Source: Rhodospirillaceae bacterium
GTDB lineage: Bacteria > Pseudomonadota > Alphaproteobacteria > Azospirillales > Azospirillaceae
Length of the DNA stretch: 64,000 nucleotides
Reading direction: 5' to 3'
Assembly: GCA_029267445.1 (NCBI GenBank)
Contig: JAJUIU010000001.1
Location: forward strand, 62,001-126,000
Shown: in pieces, positions 52,125 to 58,624 of the stretch
Position numbering within the stretch: position 1 is the first letter of the stretch
Layout of the letters: each line of letters opens with the position of its first letter
Notes under the pieces: model-generated
Seen by the model: the letters and a program-made list of their open reading frames with translations, nothing else
Database searches by the model: none
What the model was told of the DNA's origin: nothing
Translations under genes and position numbers: made by a program

Positions 52125-52682
52125 ATGGACGCGCTCGCCCTCACGCCCGCCCCGACGGACGGTCTCGCCGATCAGGACGACGATCTCTACCGCATCGTCG
52201 GCATCGTAGAGCGCGTGACGTTCCATGATCCGGCGACCGGCTACAGCGTGCTGCGCCTGCGGGCGCATGAGCATCCGCGCCCCGTCACCCTGGTCGGCAC
52301 GACGGACACCGTCGTAGCCGGAGCACGGGTGAGGGCGCGCGGCCGCTGGAGCCGCCATCCGCGCTACGGCATGCAGTTCGTGGCGGAGCGGGCAGAAATC
52401 AGCCCGCCGGAGTTCGCCGGCGCGCTGCAGACCTATGTCGGCGGCGGGCTGGCCGACGGGATCGGGCCGGAGCACGCCCGGCGCCTGGTCGAGGCGTTCG
52501 GCCCGCAGGTGCTCGACGTGGCGGAGCGGGAGCCCTGGCGGCTGCGCGAGGTGCGGGGCGTCGGGCCGAAGCGCGCGGCGGCCCTTTGCGATGCCGCCTT
52601 GCATGGAGCGCCCGTCAGTACTCCGTCGGCTCCCACGGCTTCGCGCGGGCGGCGTGCCGGCGCGGGGGGCTCCCGAACCTGA
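52125..52682 (+). CDS. RecD2 N-terminal region only (truncated or stand-alone)
   Basis: A 185-residue protein that equals only the N-terminal part of RecD2 helicase. The OB-like domain (about 18-95) has VGIVERVTFHDPATGYSVLRLRA and the GRWSRHPRYGMQFVAE block; the following helix-hairpin-helix (about 100-165) has YVGGGLADGIGPEHARRLVEAFG and VRGVGPKRAAAL. The helicase core, with Walker A and further motifs, is missing: the frame ends in a low-complexity tail and overlaps the convergent YqaJ gene by 68 bases. It may be a remnant of recD2 or a kept DNA-binding domain. Confidence 0.75.
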   Translation: MDALALTPAPTDGLADQDDDLYRIVGIVERVTFHDPATGYSVLRLRAHEHPRPVTLVGTTDTVVAGARVRARGRWSRHPRYGMQFVAERAEISPPEFAGALQTYVGGGLADGIGPEHARRLVEAFGPQVLDVAEREPWRLREVRGVGPKRAAALCDAALHGAPVSTPSAPTASRGRRAGAGGSRT

Positions 52683-53493
52683 CGGTGAGCCGGCCGTCCT
52701 TCGAGCGCGACAGGCAGACCGCGTCCCCGTCGCCGTCGGCGGGAACGAAGGCGAGGGCGGCCTCGTCCGGCATCAGGGTCTTCAGTTCCGTCTCCGCCAC
52801 GCGATAGGCGGTCCAGGCCATACGGGTGTCGCGCAGCGTGGCGGCGTGGCTGGCGAACGCGTTGTGCCGGCTCATGTCCAGCACGACCAGCGTCTCCAGA
52901 TCCGGTGGCGGGACGGGAAGTGGATCGCCCGGCTCAACATCGTTCTCCACATGCCACCAGAAGGCCGCCGCCGTCGCCAGCAGCGCCGACTGCCGATCCG
53001 GGTCGGCCTCGACGGCGATCCAGGAATAGCTGGACGGCCGCAGGATCGACAGGACCGACTGTCGCAGCCCCGTCACCAGCATCTGGTGCTGGACCTGCCA
53101 GTAGTACTGCTCCGCCACCTCCGCGTCGGTCTTCGGCGCGCCGCAGAACTTCGCCTCCAGGATGGTGTCGGGCAGGTCGTCCGGCGACAGCGGCGGGCGG
53201 GTCCAGGTCAGGAAGTCCGGATGGCAGATCAGCCAGCAATGGTCCGGATGGGCGTAAGTGCGGTCGGAGGCGGGGATCGCGGGAAGGCCGGTCCGCCGTT
53301 CCCAGAAGCGCGGATGCAGGGCCTCCGTCGCGACACCGATCTGCACGGCCGGAACGAAGTCGAGCGGTTCCGGCTCGACCCGGCCGGTCTTCTCCAGCCA
53401 GAGCGACAACCAGTCGCCGTCCATGATCCGCCGCGCGTCGGAAGAGCCGATCCCGCCCCGCCGCGCGGCCCGCTGTGCGTCGCTGATCGCCAT
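52615..53493 (-). CDS. YqaJ-type viral recombinase (exonuclease)
   Basis: A 292-residue lambda-exonuclease-like nuclease of the YqaJ family. The N-terminal GGIGSSDARRIM (about 13-24), the catalytic core TILEAKF with its acidic and Lys residues, and the QYYWQVQHQMLV helix with the PSSYSWIAVEAD strand agree with the family. It would degrade one strand of dsDNA to feed the annealing protein. ATG 53493 (MAISDAQRAA) is family-like; a much longer upstream frame lacks any. Opposite orientation to its partner gene. Confidence 0.85.
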   Translation of the reverse strand: MAISDAQRAARRGGIGSSDARRIMDGDWLSLWLEKTGRVEPEPLDFVPAVQIGVATEALHPRFWERRTGLPAIPASDRTYAHPDHCWLICHPDFLTWTRPPLSPDDLPDTILEAKFCGAPKTDAEVAEQYYWQVQHQMLVTGLRQSVLSILRPSSYSWIAVEADPDRQSALLATAAAFWWHVENDVEPGDPLPVPPPDLETLVVLDMSRHNAFASHAATLRDTRMAWTAYRVAETELKTLMPDEAALAFVPADGDGDAVCLSRSKDGRLTVRFGSPPRRHAARAKPWEPTEY

Positions 53494-53656
53494 CGTCCGC
53501 CGTGTCCTACCGGGACCGGTCATCTGGCGCTTCGCGGACGGCTGGGAAAGGTGGCCCGGTTCCCTGGGCGGTGCCGTCCGCAACAAATCCCTATTGGGCC
53601 GGCGCGGGCGTGGTAGATTGCGCATCACGCGACGCCAGTCGGGTGGAGGGATGGCG

Positions 53657-53998
53657 ATGGCCGACCAGGACGATATCGACGCCATGTTCAACGAGGGCGG
53701 GGAGCCGAAGCCGGAGCCCAAGCCACCGGCCCCCGCGGCACCGCCCGCGCCGGAACCGCCCGAGATCACCGCCGTCTACGACACGGACGTGGAGATGAGC
53801 GTCGTCCTCGGCACCTCCACCATCCGGGTGCGCGACCTGCTGAAGCTGGGCCGCGGCGCCATCGTGGAGCTGGACCGCAAGATCGACGACCTGTCCGACA
53901 TCATCGTGTCCGGCCGCATGGTCGGACGGGGCGAGGTCACCATCGTCGAGGACAAGATCGCCGTCACGTTCCGGGAATTCTCCCGCATCACCAGCTGA
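53657..53998 (+). CDS. fliN: FliN/SpoA-domain flagellar switch-like protein
   Basis: A 113-residue protein with a Pro/Glu/Lys-rich disordered start (about 10-38) and a SpoA (FliN) domain at about 42-112. The core VEMSVVLGTSTIRVRDLLKLGRGAIVELDRKIDDLSDIIVSGRMVGRGEVTIVEDKIAV is the classic FliN pattern, including the GRMVGRGEV loop. FliN forms the lower C-ring of the flagellar switch. No other flagellar gene is in the window, so this could be the sole fliN placed away from its operon, or an extra paralogue. ATG 53657 is seven bases after GGAGG; ATG 53651 is also in frame. Confidence 0.85.
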   Translation: MADQDDIDAMFNEGGEPKPEPKPPAPAAPPAPEPPEITAVYDTDVEMSVVLGTSTIRVRDLLKLGRGAIVELDRKIDDLSDIIVSGRMVGRGEVTIVEDKIAVTFREFSRITS

Positions 53999-54411
53999 TG
54001 GCGACGGCGGAGTTTCCAGCCGGCTGGTCCCCCTGTCCGCAGGGGCAGGGCTTCTCGAGCCTGTCCGGTCCCTATTTCGAGCGGCGCGAGGCGGACGGCT
54101 GGATCCGGGCCTTCAAGGTCGAGGCGCGGCACCTGAACCCGGAGGGCGTGGTGCATGGCGGGGTGCTGACGGCCTTCGCCGATTACGCCTGCTACCGCGC
54201 GGTCGGGGACGTGCTGAGCCACGACGTCCGGTTCGCCACCATCACGCTGACCTGCAATTTCCTGGCGGCGGGGAAGGAGGGCGGGGTGGTCATGGCCCGC
54301 GCCGGCATCACACGGCGGACGCGTTCGGTGATCTTCGCCCAGGGAGAGATCTTCGACGAGGACCGGCCCCTGATGACCATGAGCGGGGTGTGGAAGCTGC
54401 TGGGGGCCTGA
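53998..54411 (+). CDS. PaaI-type hotdog thioesterase
   Basis: A 137-residue hotdog-fold acyl-CoA thioesterase-like protein of the PaaI/YbgC group. The catalytic-type HLNPEGVVHGGVLTAFADYACYRAVG helix (about 40-65) holds the motif in which G-x-x-H-G-G is invariant, followed by strands ITLTCNFLAAGKEGGVV and ITRRTRSVIFAQGEIFDE. TGATG at 53996-54000 joins it to the fliN-like gene with a one-base overlap, an unexpected pair. The substrate is unknown. Confidence 0.88.
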   Translation: MATAEFPAGWSPCPQGQGFSSLSGPYFERREADGWIRAFKVEARHLNPEGVVHGGVLTAFADYACYRAVGDVLSHDVRFATITLTCNFLAAGKEGGVVMARAGITRRTRSVIFAQGEIFDEDRPLMTMSGVWKLLGA

Positions 54412-54419
54412 AGCGCACG

Positions 54420-54449
54420 AAAAAATGCCGGCTGCGCGAAGCAGCCGGC
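54420..54449 (-). terminator. Rho-independent terminator, minus strand
   Basis: Nine-pair stem GCCGGCTGC/GCAGCCGGC (54427-54449) with T run on the minus strand (A run 54420-54425 on plus). It serves sRNA candidate 3 or the Crp-type gene. Confidence 0.85.
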
Positions 54450-54513
54450 GAAGATGAAGGGAGCCTCATAAGGAGGTTGAGTGCAGGACCGTGGCGAAAA
54501 GGCAACGGTCAAG
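54420..54513 (-). ncRNA. Small RNA candidate 3
   Basis: A predicted minus-strand transcript of about 94 bases in the gap between the thioesterase and the Crp-type gene. It has its own promoter, then a six-pair stem (GACCGT/ACGGTC), a short hairpin (CCTC-CTTAT-GAGG), CU-rich CTCCC and a nine-pair terminator (GCCGGCTGC, loop TTCGC, GCAGCCGGC) followed by six T on the minus strand. No reading frame fits. It might instead be the 3' end of the Crp gene transcript. I do not know its family. Confidence 0.5.
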
Positions 54514-54519
54514 CAAGAC

Positions 54520-54549
54520 TGTATATAAACCCTCAGGGCCTCGATTCAA
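54520..54549 (-). promoter_or_regulatory. Promoter of sRNA candidate 3
   Basis: Minus-strand -35 TTGAAT (54549-54544) and -10 TATACA (54525-54520) are 18 bases apart, with a second TATATA two bases off as an alternative. The start falls near 54513. It lies 48 bases after the stop of the Crp-type gene. Confidence 0.55.
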
Positions 54550-54596
54550 AGCCCTAATCTGTGATCCGGCAGGCACACTCTTCCGAAGTAATCCGG

Positions 54597-55298
54597 TCAG
54601 CTCCCCCGGACATCCTCGACCATCGCCTCCAGCCGCTCGAAATCCGTCACCAGCAACGCGTTGCCCTTGCGGACCACGAGACCGTCACGGGCGAGGTCGC
54701 TGAGCACGCGGGCCACCGTCTCCCGCGTGGTGCTGACCCGGCTGGCGATGTCGCTGTGGATGGGGATGGGCGAGATCTCCGCCGTGGCGGCGTCGTCCTT
54801 CAGCCCGGGCTTGGCGAGCCGCAGGATCTCCGCATGGACCCGGTTGTTGGCCCCCAGCGTGCTGAGGTCCATGATGCGGCCGGTCGCCTGGCGGATCATG
54901 CGGGCCAGCCGGCGCATCACCATCCAGCCCACCTCCGGGTGGGTCATCAGCGTCTCCTGGAACAGGCGCGGCGACATGAAGGCGACCCATGTCTCCGTCA
55001 GGGCCACGAGGCTGGCCGAGCGCGGTTCCCCGTCGATCGCCGCCAGCTCGCCCAGCCAGCCGCCGGCCTCCATGTCGTCGAAGGTGATCTCGCGCCCCGA
55101 GAGGGAATGGTTCACGACCCGGACGCGACCCTCCACGATGAAGCAGACGTCCCGCGTCTCCGAGTCCTGGTCGACGATCTGCTCGTGCGCGTGGAAGTGC
55201 CGCCAGGCGCACTGCTTGGCGAGGGCGGCGCGCTCCTCCGGGCTGAGCGACCGGAAGAGGTCGATCCTGTCCAGGCTGGCGTGGGGGCTGTCTGTCAC
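54597..55298 (-). CDS. Crp-type transcriptional regulator
   Basis: A 233-residue cyclic-nucleotide-type regulator. The effector domain (about 10-120) has GGWLGELAAIDGEPRSASL (about 80-98), in which GE and R-S-A agree with the phosphate-binding cassette of cNMP receptors. The DNA-binding domain (about 150-225) has IASRVSTTRETVARVLSDLARDGLV. It has only two Cys (in AKQCAW and DVCFIV), not the four-Cys iron-sulfur set, so it is not an oxygen-sensing FNR. It could bind cAMP or cGMP. Its targets are unknown. Confidence 0.88.
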   Translation of the reverse strand: MTDSPHASLDRIDLFRSLSPEERAALAKQCAWRHFHAHEQIVDQDSETRDVCFIVEGRVRVVNHSLSGREITFDDMEAGGWLGELAAIDGEPRSASLVALTETWVAFMSPRLFQETLMTHPEVGWMVMRRLARMIRQATGRIMDLSTLGANNRVHAEILRLAKPGLKDDAATAEISPIPIHSDIASRVSTTRETVARVLSDLARDGLVVRKGNALLVTDFERLEAMVEDVRGS

Positions 55299-55361
55299 GG
55301 GTGGACCGGGTTGTTATGTATCGGCGCGCACCATACCCCCGCCCATGCCGCGTCGCAAACC

Positions 55362-55886
55362 CTAGGCGGCCTCGGATAGCCGCCTGTCGGCGAGGGCCCT
55401 GTCCTCCACCGCGATCCGGTGGCGCAGCAGAAGGGCGTTCAGGATGGAGTAGACCAGCGCCAGCTCCCAGGCGCCGAACGCGAGGGGCAGCACCGCGATC
55501 TCCCCCGTCACGACCAGATAGTTGGGATGCCGGACGTAGCGGAACGGCCCGCCTGTGACGAGCGGTGCCCCCGGCACGCTGATGATCCGTGTGGTCCAGT
55601 AGGGGCCGAGGGTGGCGACCACCCAGGCGCGCCCAAGCTGCAGCAGCACGAACAGGCCGATCAGCGGCCACAGCAGCGGGGCGTCGGCCGGGACCAGCAG
55701 GAAGAGGGCCAGCAGCCAGCTTCCGTGCAGCAGCACGAACAGCGGGTAGTGGCCGGCCCCGATCTCCACCCCGCCCATGGCGAGCAGCCGCGCCGTGTTC
55801 CGCCTTGCCAGCACCAGCTCCGCGATCCGCTGCAGGGCGACCAGCAGCACGATCACCTGTGGCGGGCCGATGGCGAAGCCGTCCAT
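55362..55886 (-). CDS. ICMT-like membrane methyltransferase
   Basis: A 174-residue membrane protein of the isoprenylcysteine carboxyl methyltransferase-like family (about five segments). The SAM-binding C-terminal motif GPFRYVRHPNYLVVTGE (about 118-133) is intact. It starts two bases after the type III polyketide synthase gene on the same strand. In Streptomyces, SrsB of this family O-methylates alkylresorcinols made by a type III synthase, so it may modify the product of the neighbouring enzyme. Start ATG 55886 (MDGFAIGPPQ). Confidence 0.88.
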   Translation of the reverse strand: MDGFAIGPPQVIVLLVALQRIAELVLARRNTARLLAMGGVEIGAGHYPLFVLLHGSWLLALFLLVPADAPLLWPLIGLFVLLQLGRAWVVATLGPYWTTRIISVPGAPLVTGGPFRYVRHPNYLVVTGEIAVLPLAFGAWELALVYSILNALLLRHRIAVEDRALADRRLSEAA

Positions 55887-55888
55887 CC

Positions 55889-56962
55889 CTAAAGCTCCAG
55901 CAGGGCGAGGCCGGCCGTGAAGCCGGGGCCGAGGGCCGACATCAGATGCGGGCCTGTCGCGCCCTTCGCCATCCGCCGTTCCAGCACGAACAGGGCGGTC
56001 GCGGCGGACATGTTGCCGTAGTCGCGCAGCACGTCGCGGGCGTCGTCCAGCCCCGCCTCGCAGGGGCTCAGCACCTCCGCCAGGGCTTCCAGCACCTTGG
56101 CACCCCCAGGATGGCAGACCGAGCCCGCCAGCCGTGTCCGGTCGAGCCCGTTCTCCGCCAGGAAGGCGTCGGCGACCGCGCCGAACCGCTCCCGCACCAG
56201 GGCCGGGATGCTCTGGGAGAAGATGACGCCCAGGCCGTCGTCCTTCACGTCCCAGCCCATGATGTCCAGCGTGTGGGGCCAGGTATGCTCCGTCCAGGCG
56301 CGCACGGCCCCGTCGCCCGGCTGCCGGTCGTCCGGGTCGGCGCGCAGGATGGCGGCGGCCCCGCCGTCCCCGAACAGGGCCGTGGCGACGATGTTGGCCT
56401 TGCCGAGGTCGCCATGGCGGAATGACAGGGCGCACAGCTCCACCACGAGGAACAGCACGTTCCGGCCGGGCATGGACCGCGCCCAGTTGGCCGCACGGGC
56501 GAGCCCGATGACCCCGCCGGCGCAGCCCAGGCCGAAGATCGGCAGACGCTGCACGTCGCGGCGCAGGCCCATCCGTTCCATCAGCAGGGCGTCGAGACTC
56601 GGGGTGGCGACGCCCGTGGACGACACGGCGACGATGGCGTCGATGTCGTCGGGGCCGAGCCGGGCCCGCTCCATCGCCTGCCAGCTGGCCCGTTCCAGCA
56701 CGTCCACCGCGCTGTCGAGGAACATGGCGTTGCGCTCGCTCCAGTTCCGAGGGCGCTTGTACCAGTCGATGGGCACGCAGGAGTAGCGGGTCTCGATGCC
56801 GGCGTTGGTGAAGACGGGGGCCAGCCGGTCGAAATCGCGCAGCCGGTCGGCGAAGACCTCGCGCGCCGCGTCCCGGGTCAGTTCCTGCGGGAAGCGGTGG
56901 GGTGGGGTGGCCGTGGCGACGGCCCTTATCCTGGCGGTTGGCAGCATCACACCTGTGACCAT
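55889..56962 (-). CDS. Type III polyketide synthase
   Basis: A 357-residue chalcone-synthase-like enzyme that extends a fatty acyl or other starter with malonyl-CoA. The triad is complete: Cys 147 in FGLGCAGG, His 284 in CHPGGAKV and Asn 317 in YGNMSAAT. The family resembles the alkylresorcylic acid and alkylpyrone synthases of bacteria that make phenolic lipids, for example in Azotobacter cysts. ATG 56962 or ATG 56947 can start it; the earlier open frame has no synthase character. It is an operon with the ICMT-like gene. Confidence 0.92.
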   Translation of the reverse strand: MVTGVMLPTARIRAVATATPPHRFPQELTRDAAREVFADRLRDFDRLAPVFTNAGIETRYSCVPIDWYKRPRNWSERNAMFLDSAVDVLERASWQAMERARLGPDDIDAIVAVSSTGVATPSLDALLMERMGLRRDVQRLPIFGLGCAGGVIGLARAANWARSMPGRNVLFLVVELCALSFRHGDLGKANIVATALFGDGGAAAILRADPDDRQPGDGAVRAWTEHTWPHTLDIMGWDVKDDGLGVIFSQSIPALVRERFGAVADAFLAENGLDRTRLAGSVCHPGGAKVLEALAEVLSPCEAGLDDARDVLRDYGNMSAATALFVLERRMAKGATGPHLMSALGPGFTAGLALLEL

Positions 56963-57101
56963 CGTTCCGGAACGCCGTCCTTCAACCCTTCTGAGCCGAA
57001 AGTGGCACGCACCCCTTACCTTCGCGCGAGCCGGAGCGGTCACGCCCTTGCGCGCGTCCAGCGCCTGCCGCAGGGTGGTCGGGAAGGGAGTACCCTGGCC
57101 C

Positions 57102-57830
57102 GTGACCCCGTCCGATCCGCAGGAAAGCCCGCCGAGCAGCCAGCCCCCGCCACTCCGGCGGCGGTTCGGCATGAGTCTGGCCGCGCGGCTGCGGGCGTAT
57201 CTGTTCGCCGGCATCCTGGTGACGGCGCCGATCTCCATCACCTTCTACCTGGCCTGGCTGTTCATCGGGTCGATCGACACGTTCGTGCTGCGGTTCCTGC
57301 CGCCGACATACAATCCGGAAACCTATCTGCGGGTCTGGATACCCGGCCTGGGGCTGCTGATCGTCGTCATCCTGCTGATGATCATCGGCATGTTCGCCGC
57401 CGGGTTCGTGGGGCGCATGCTGGGCCGGGCCGGGGAGTCGCTGGTGGCGCGGATGCCGGTGATCCGCAGCGTCTACGCCGCGACCAAGCAGATCTTCGAG
57501 GCCGTGCTGGCCAACAAGCAGCAGGCCGGCGCCTACCGCGAGGTCGTGCTGGTGGAATTCCCGCGCAAGGGCGTGTGGACGGTGGGATTCGTCACCGGTG
57601 CGGTGGACCCCGAGATCGCCCGGAACATTCCCCAGGACGTGGTCAGCGTATTCGTGCCGACCACACCGAACCCGACCGGCGGATACCTGATGTTCTTCCC
57701 CCGCACGGACGTGGTTCGCCTGGACATCACGGTGGAGGAGGGAATCAAGATGATCGTCTCCACCGGCATCGTCACCCCGAGCGAACGCCGGCTGTCGCTG
57801 GCCCGGCACAAGGACGAGGCGGCGGACTGA
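57102..57830 (+). CDS. DUF502 membrane protein
   Basis: A 242-residue membrane protein of the DUF502 family. Two segments lie at about 30-52 (LFAGILVTAPISITFYLAWLF) and 86-108 (GLLIVVILLMIIGMFAAGFVG), followed by a soluble part with the family pattern RMPVIRSVYAATKQIFEAV and MIVSTGIVTP. Unknown function. GTG 57102 is used; ATG 57171 (MSLAARLRAYL) is equally possible and begins at the hydrophobic part. It is divergent from the synthase operon. Confidence 0.85.
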   Translation: MTPSDPQESPPSSQPPPLRRRFGMSLAARLRAYLFAGILVTAPISITFYLAWLFIGSIDTFVLRFLPPTYNPETYLRVWIPGLGLLIVVILLMIIGMFAAGFVGRMLGRAGESLVARMPVIRSVYAATKQIFEAVLANKQQAGAYREVVLVEFPRKGVWTVGFVTGAVDPEIARNIPQDVVSVFVPTTPNPTGGYLMFFPRTDVVRLDITVEEGIKMIVSTGIVTPSERRLSLARHKDEAAD

Positions 57831-57919
57831 CGCCGTCAGGGCCGTCGCCTGCGCGGCCCGCGCGGGAGGTGCGCCGGAATGTCGCTGGTGGCGCGGTCCG
57901 TTTCAGGTGAAATGGTTGC

Positions 57920-58540
57920 ATGTCCGCGACCGCCGCCCTGATCGCCTTCCTGATGGCCTTCGCGCTCGCCCTGGCGAGCCCGGGGCCGAGCTTCGCGCTG
58001 CTGCTGCGCACCAGCCTGCGCGGAGGGCGCCGAGCCGCCGTGAAGGTGGCCGTCGGCATCGGGCTGGGCGACCTGTTCTGGGGCGTGCTGGCGGTGGTCG
58101 GGGTGGCGGCGCTGACGGCACGCCATCCCTGGATCGCCACGGCCGTCCAGGTGGGCGGCGGGCTGTTCCTGCTGTGGCTCGCCATCTCCTCCCTGCGTGC
58201 CGCCCTGCGCCCCGGGCCGCCTGACCTGACGGGGGAGGGTGACATGGCGGCCCGGCGCGGGATCGCGACGGGATTCGGCCTGACCGCGCTGAACCCGAAG
58301 GCCGGCGTGTTCTGGCTGTCGCTGACCGGCCTGCTGCTGGGGCCGCACCTGCACTGGACCGTTCCCGCGACGGCGGTCGCCATCGCCACGGTGATGTCCG
58401 TCGGCTGGCATTGCCTGCTCGCCGTCGCCTTCACCACGCCCGCCGTGGCCGCCGCCTATGCCCGCCTGCGGCGGGGGATGGAGGCGGCGCTGGGCGCCGT
58501 GCTGGGCGCCTTGGGCCTGAAGCTTCTCACCGCGTGGTGA
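57920..58540 (+). CDS. LysE family exporter
   Basis: A 206-residue inner-membrane exporter of the LysE/RhtB family with six segments. The N-terminal SPGPSFALLLRTSLRGGRRAAVKVAVGIGLGD is the family signature (P-G-P, then G-x-x-x-G), and the second half has GFGLTALNPKAGVFWL. Substrates of this family are amino acids and derivatives. Start ATG 57920 follows GGTGAAATGGTTGC, without a clear ribosome site. No neighbour suggests the substrate. Confidence 0.92.
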   Translation: MSATAALIAFLMAFALALASPGPSFALLLRTSLRGGRRAAVKVAVGIGLGDLFWGVLAVVGVAALTARHPWIATAVQVGGGLFLLWLAISSLRAALRPGPPDLTGEGDMAARRGIATGFGLTALNPKAGVFWLSLTGLLLGPHLHWTVPATAVAIATVMSVGWHCLLAVAFTTPAVAAAYARLRRGMEAALGAVLGALGLKLLTAW

Positions 58541-58624
58541 GGGCCGCCGGCCGGGGTAAACCCATATTGCCGCCGCTCCGGGCGCATGCTTAGTCTCTGA
58601 AGGGACTTCTCTCAGGGGGCGGGC

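Noticed and set aside
50500-53700. Complete prophage or integrative element
   Set aside because: No integrase, attachment repeats, or structural phage genes are seen; only the recombination genes.
54597-55298. FNR identity for the Crp-type regulator
   Set aside because: Lacks the four Cys needed for the iron-sulfur cluster and has a cyclic-nucleotide-type pocket.
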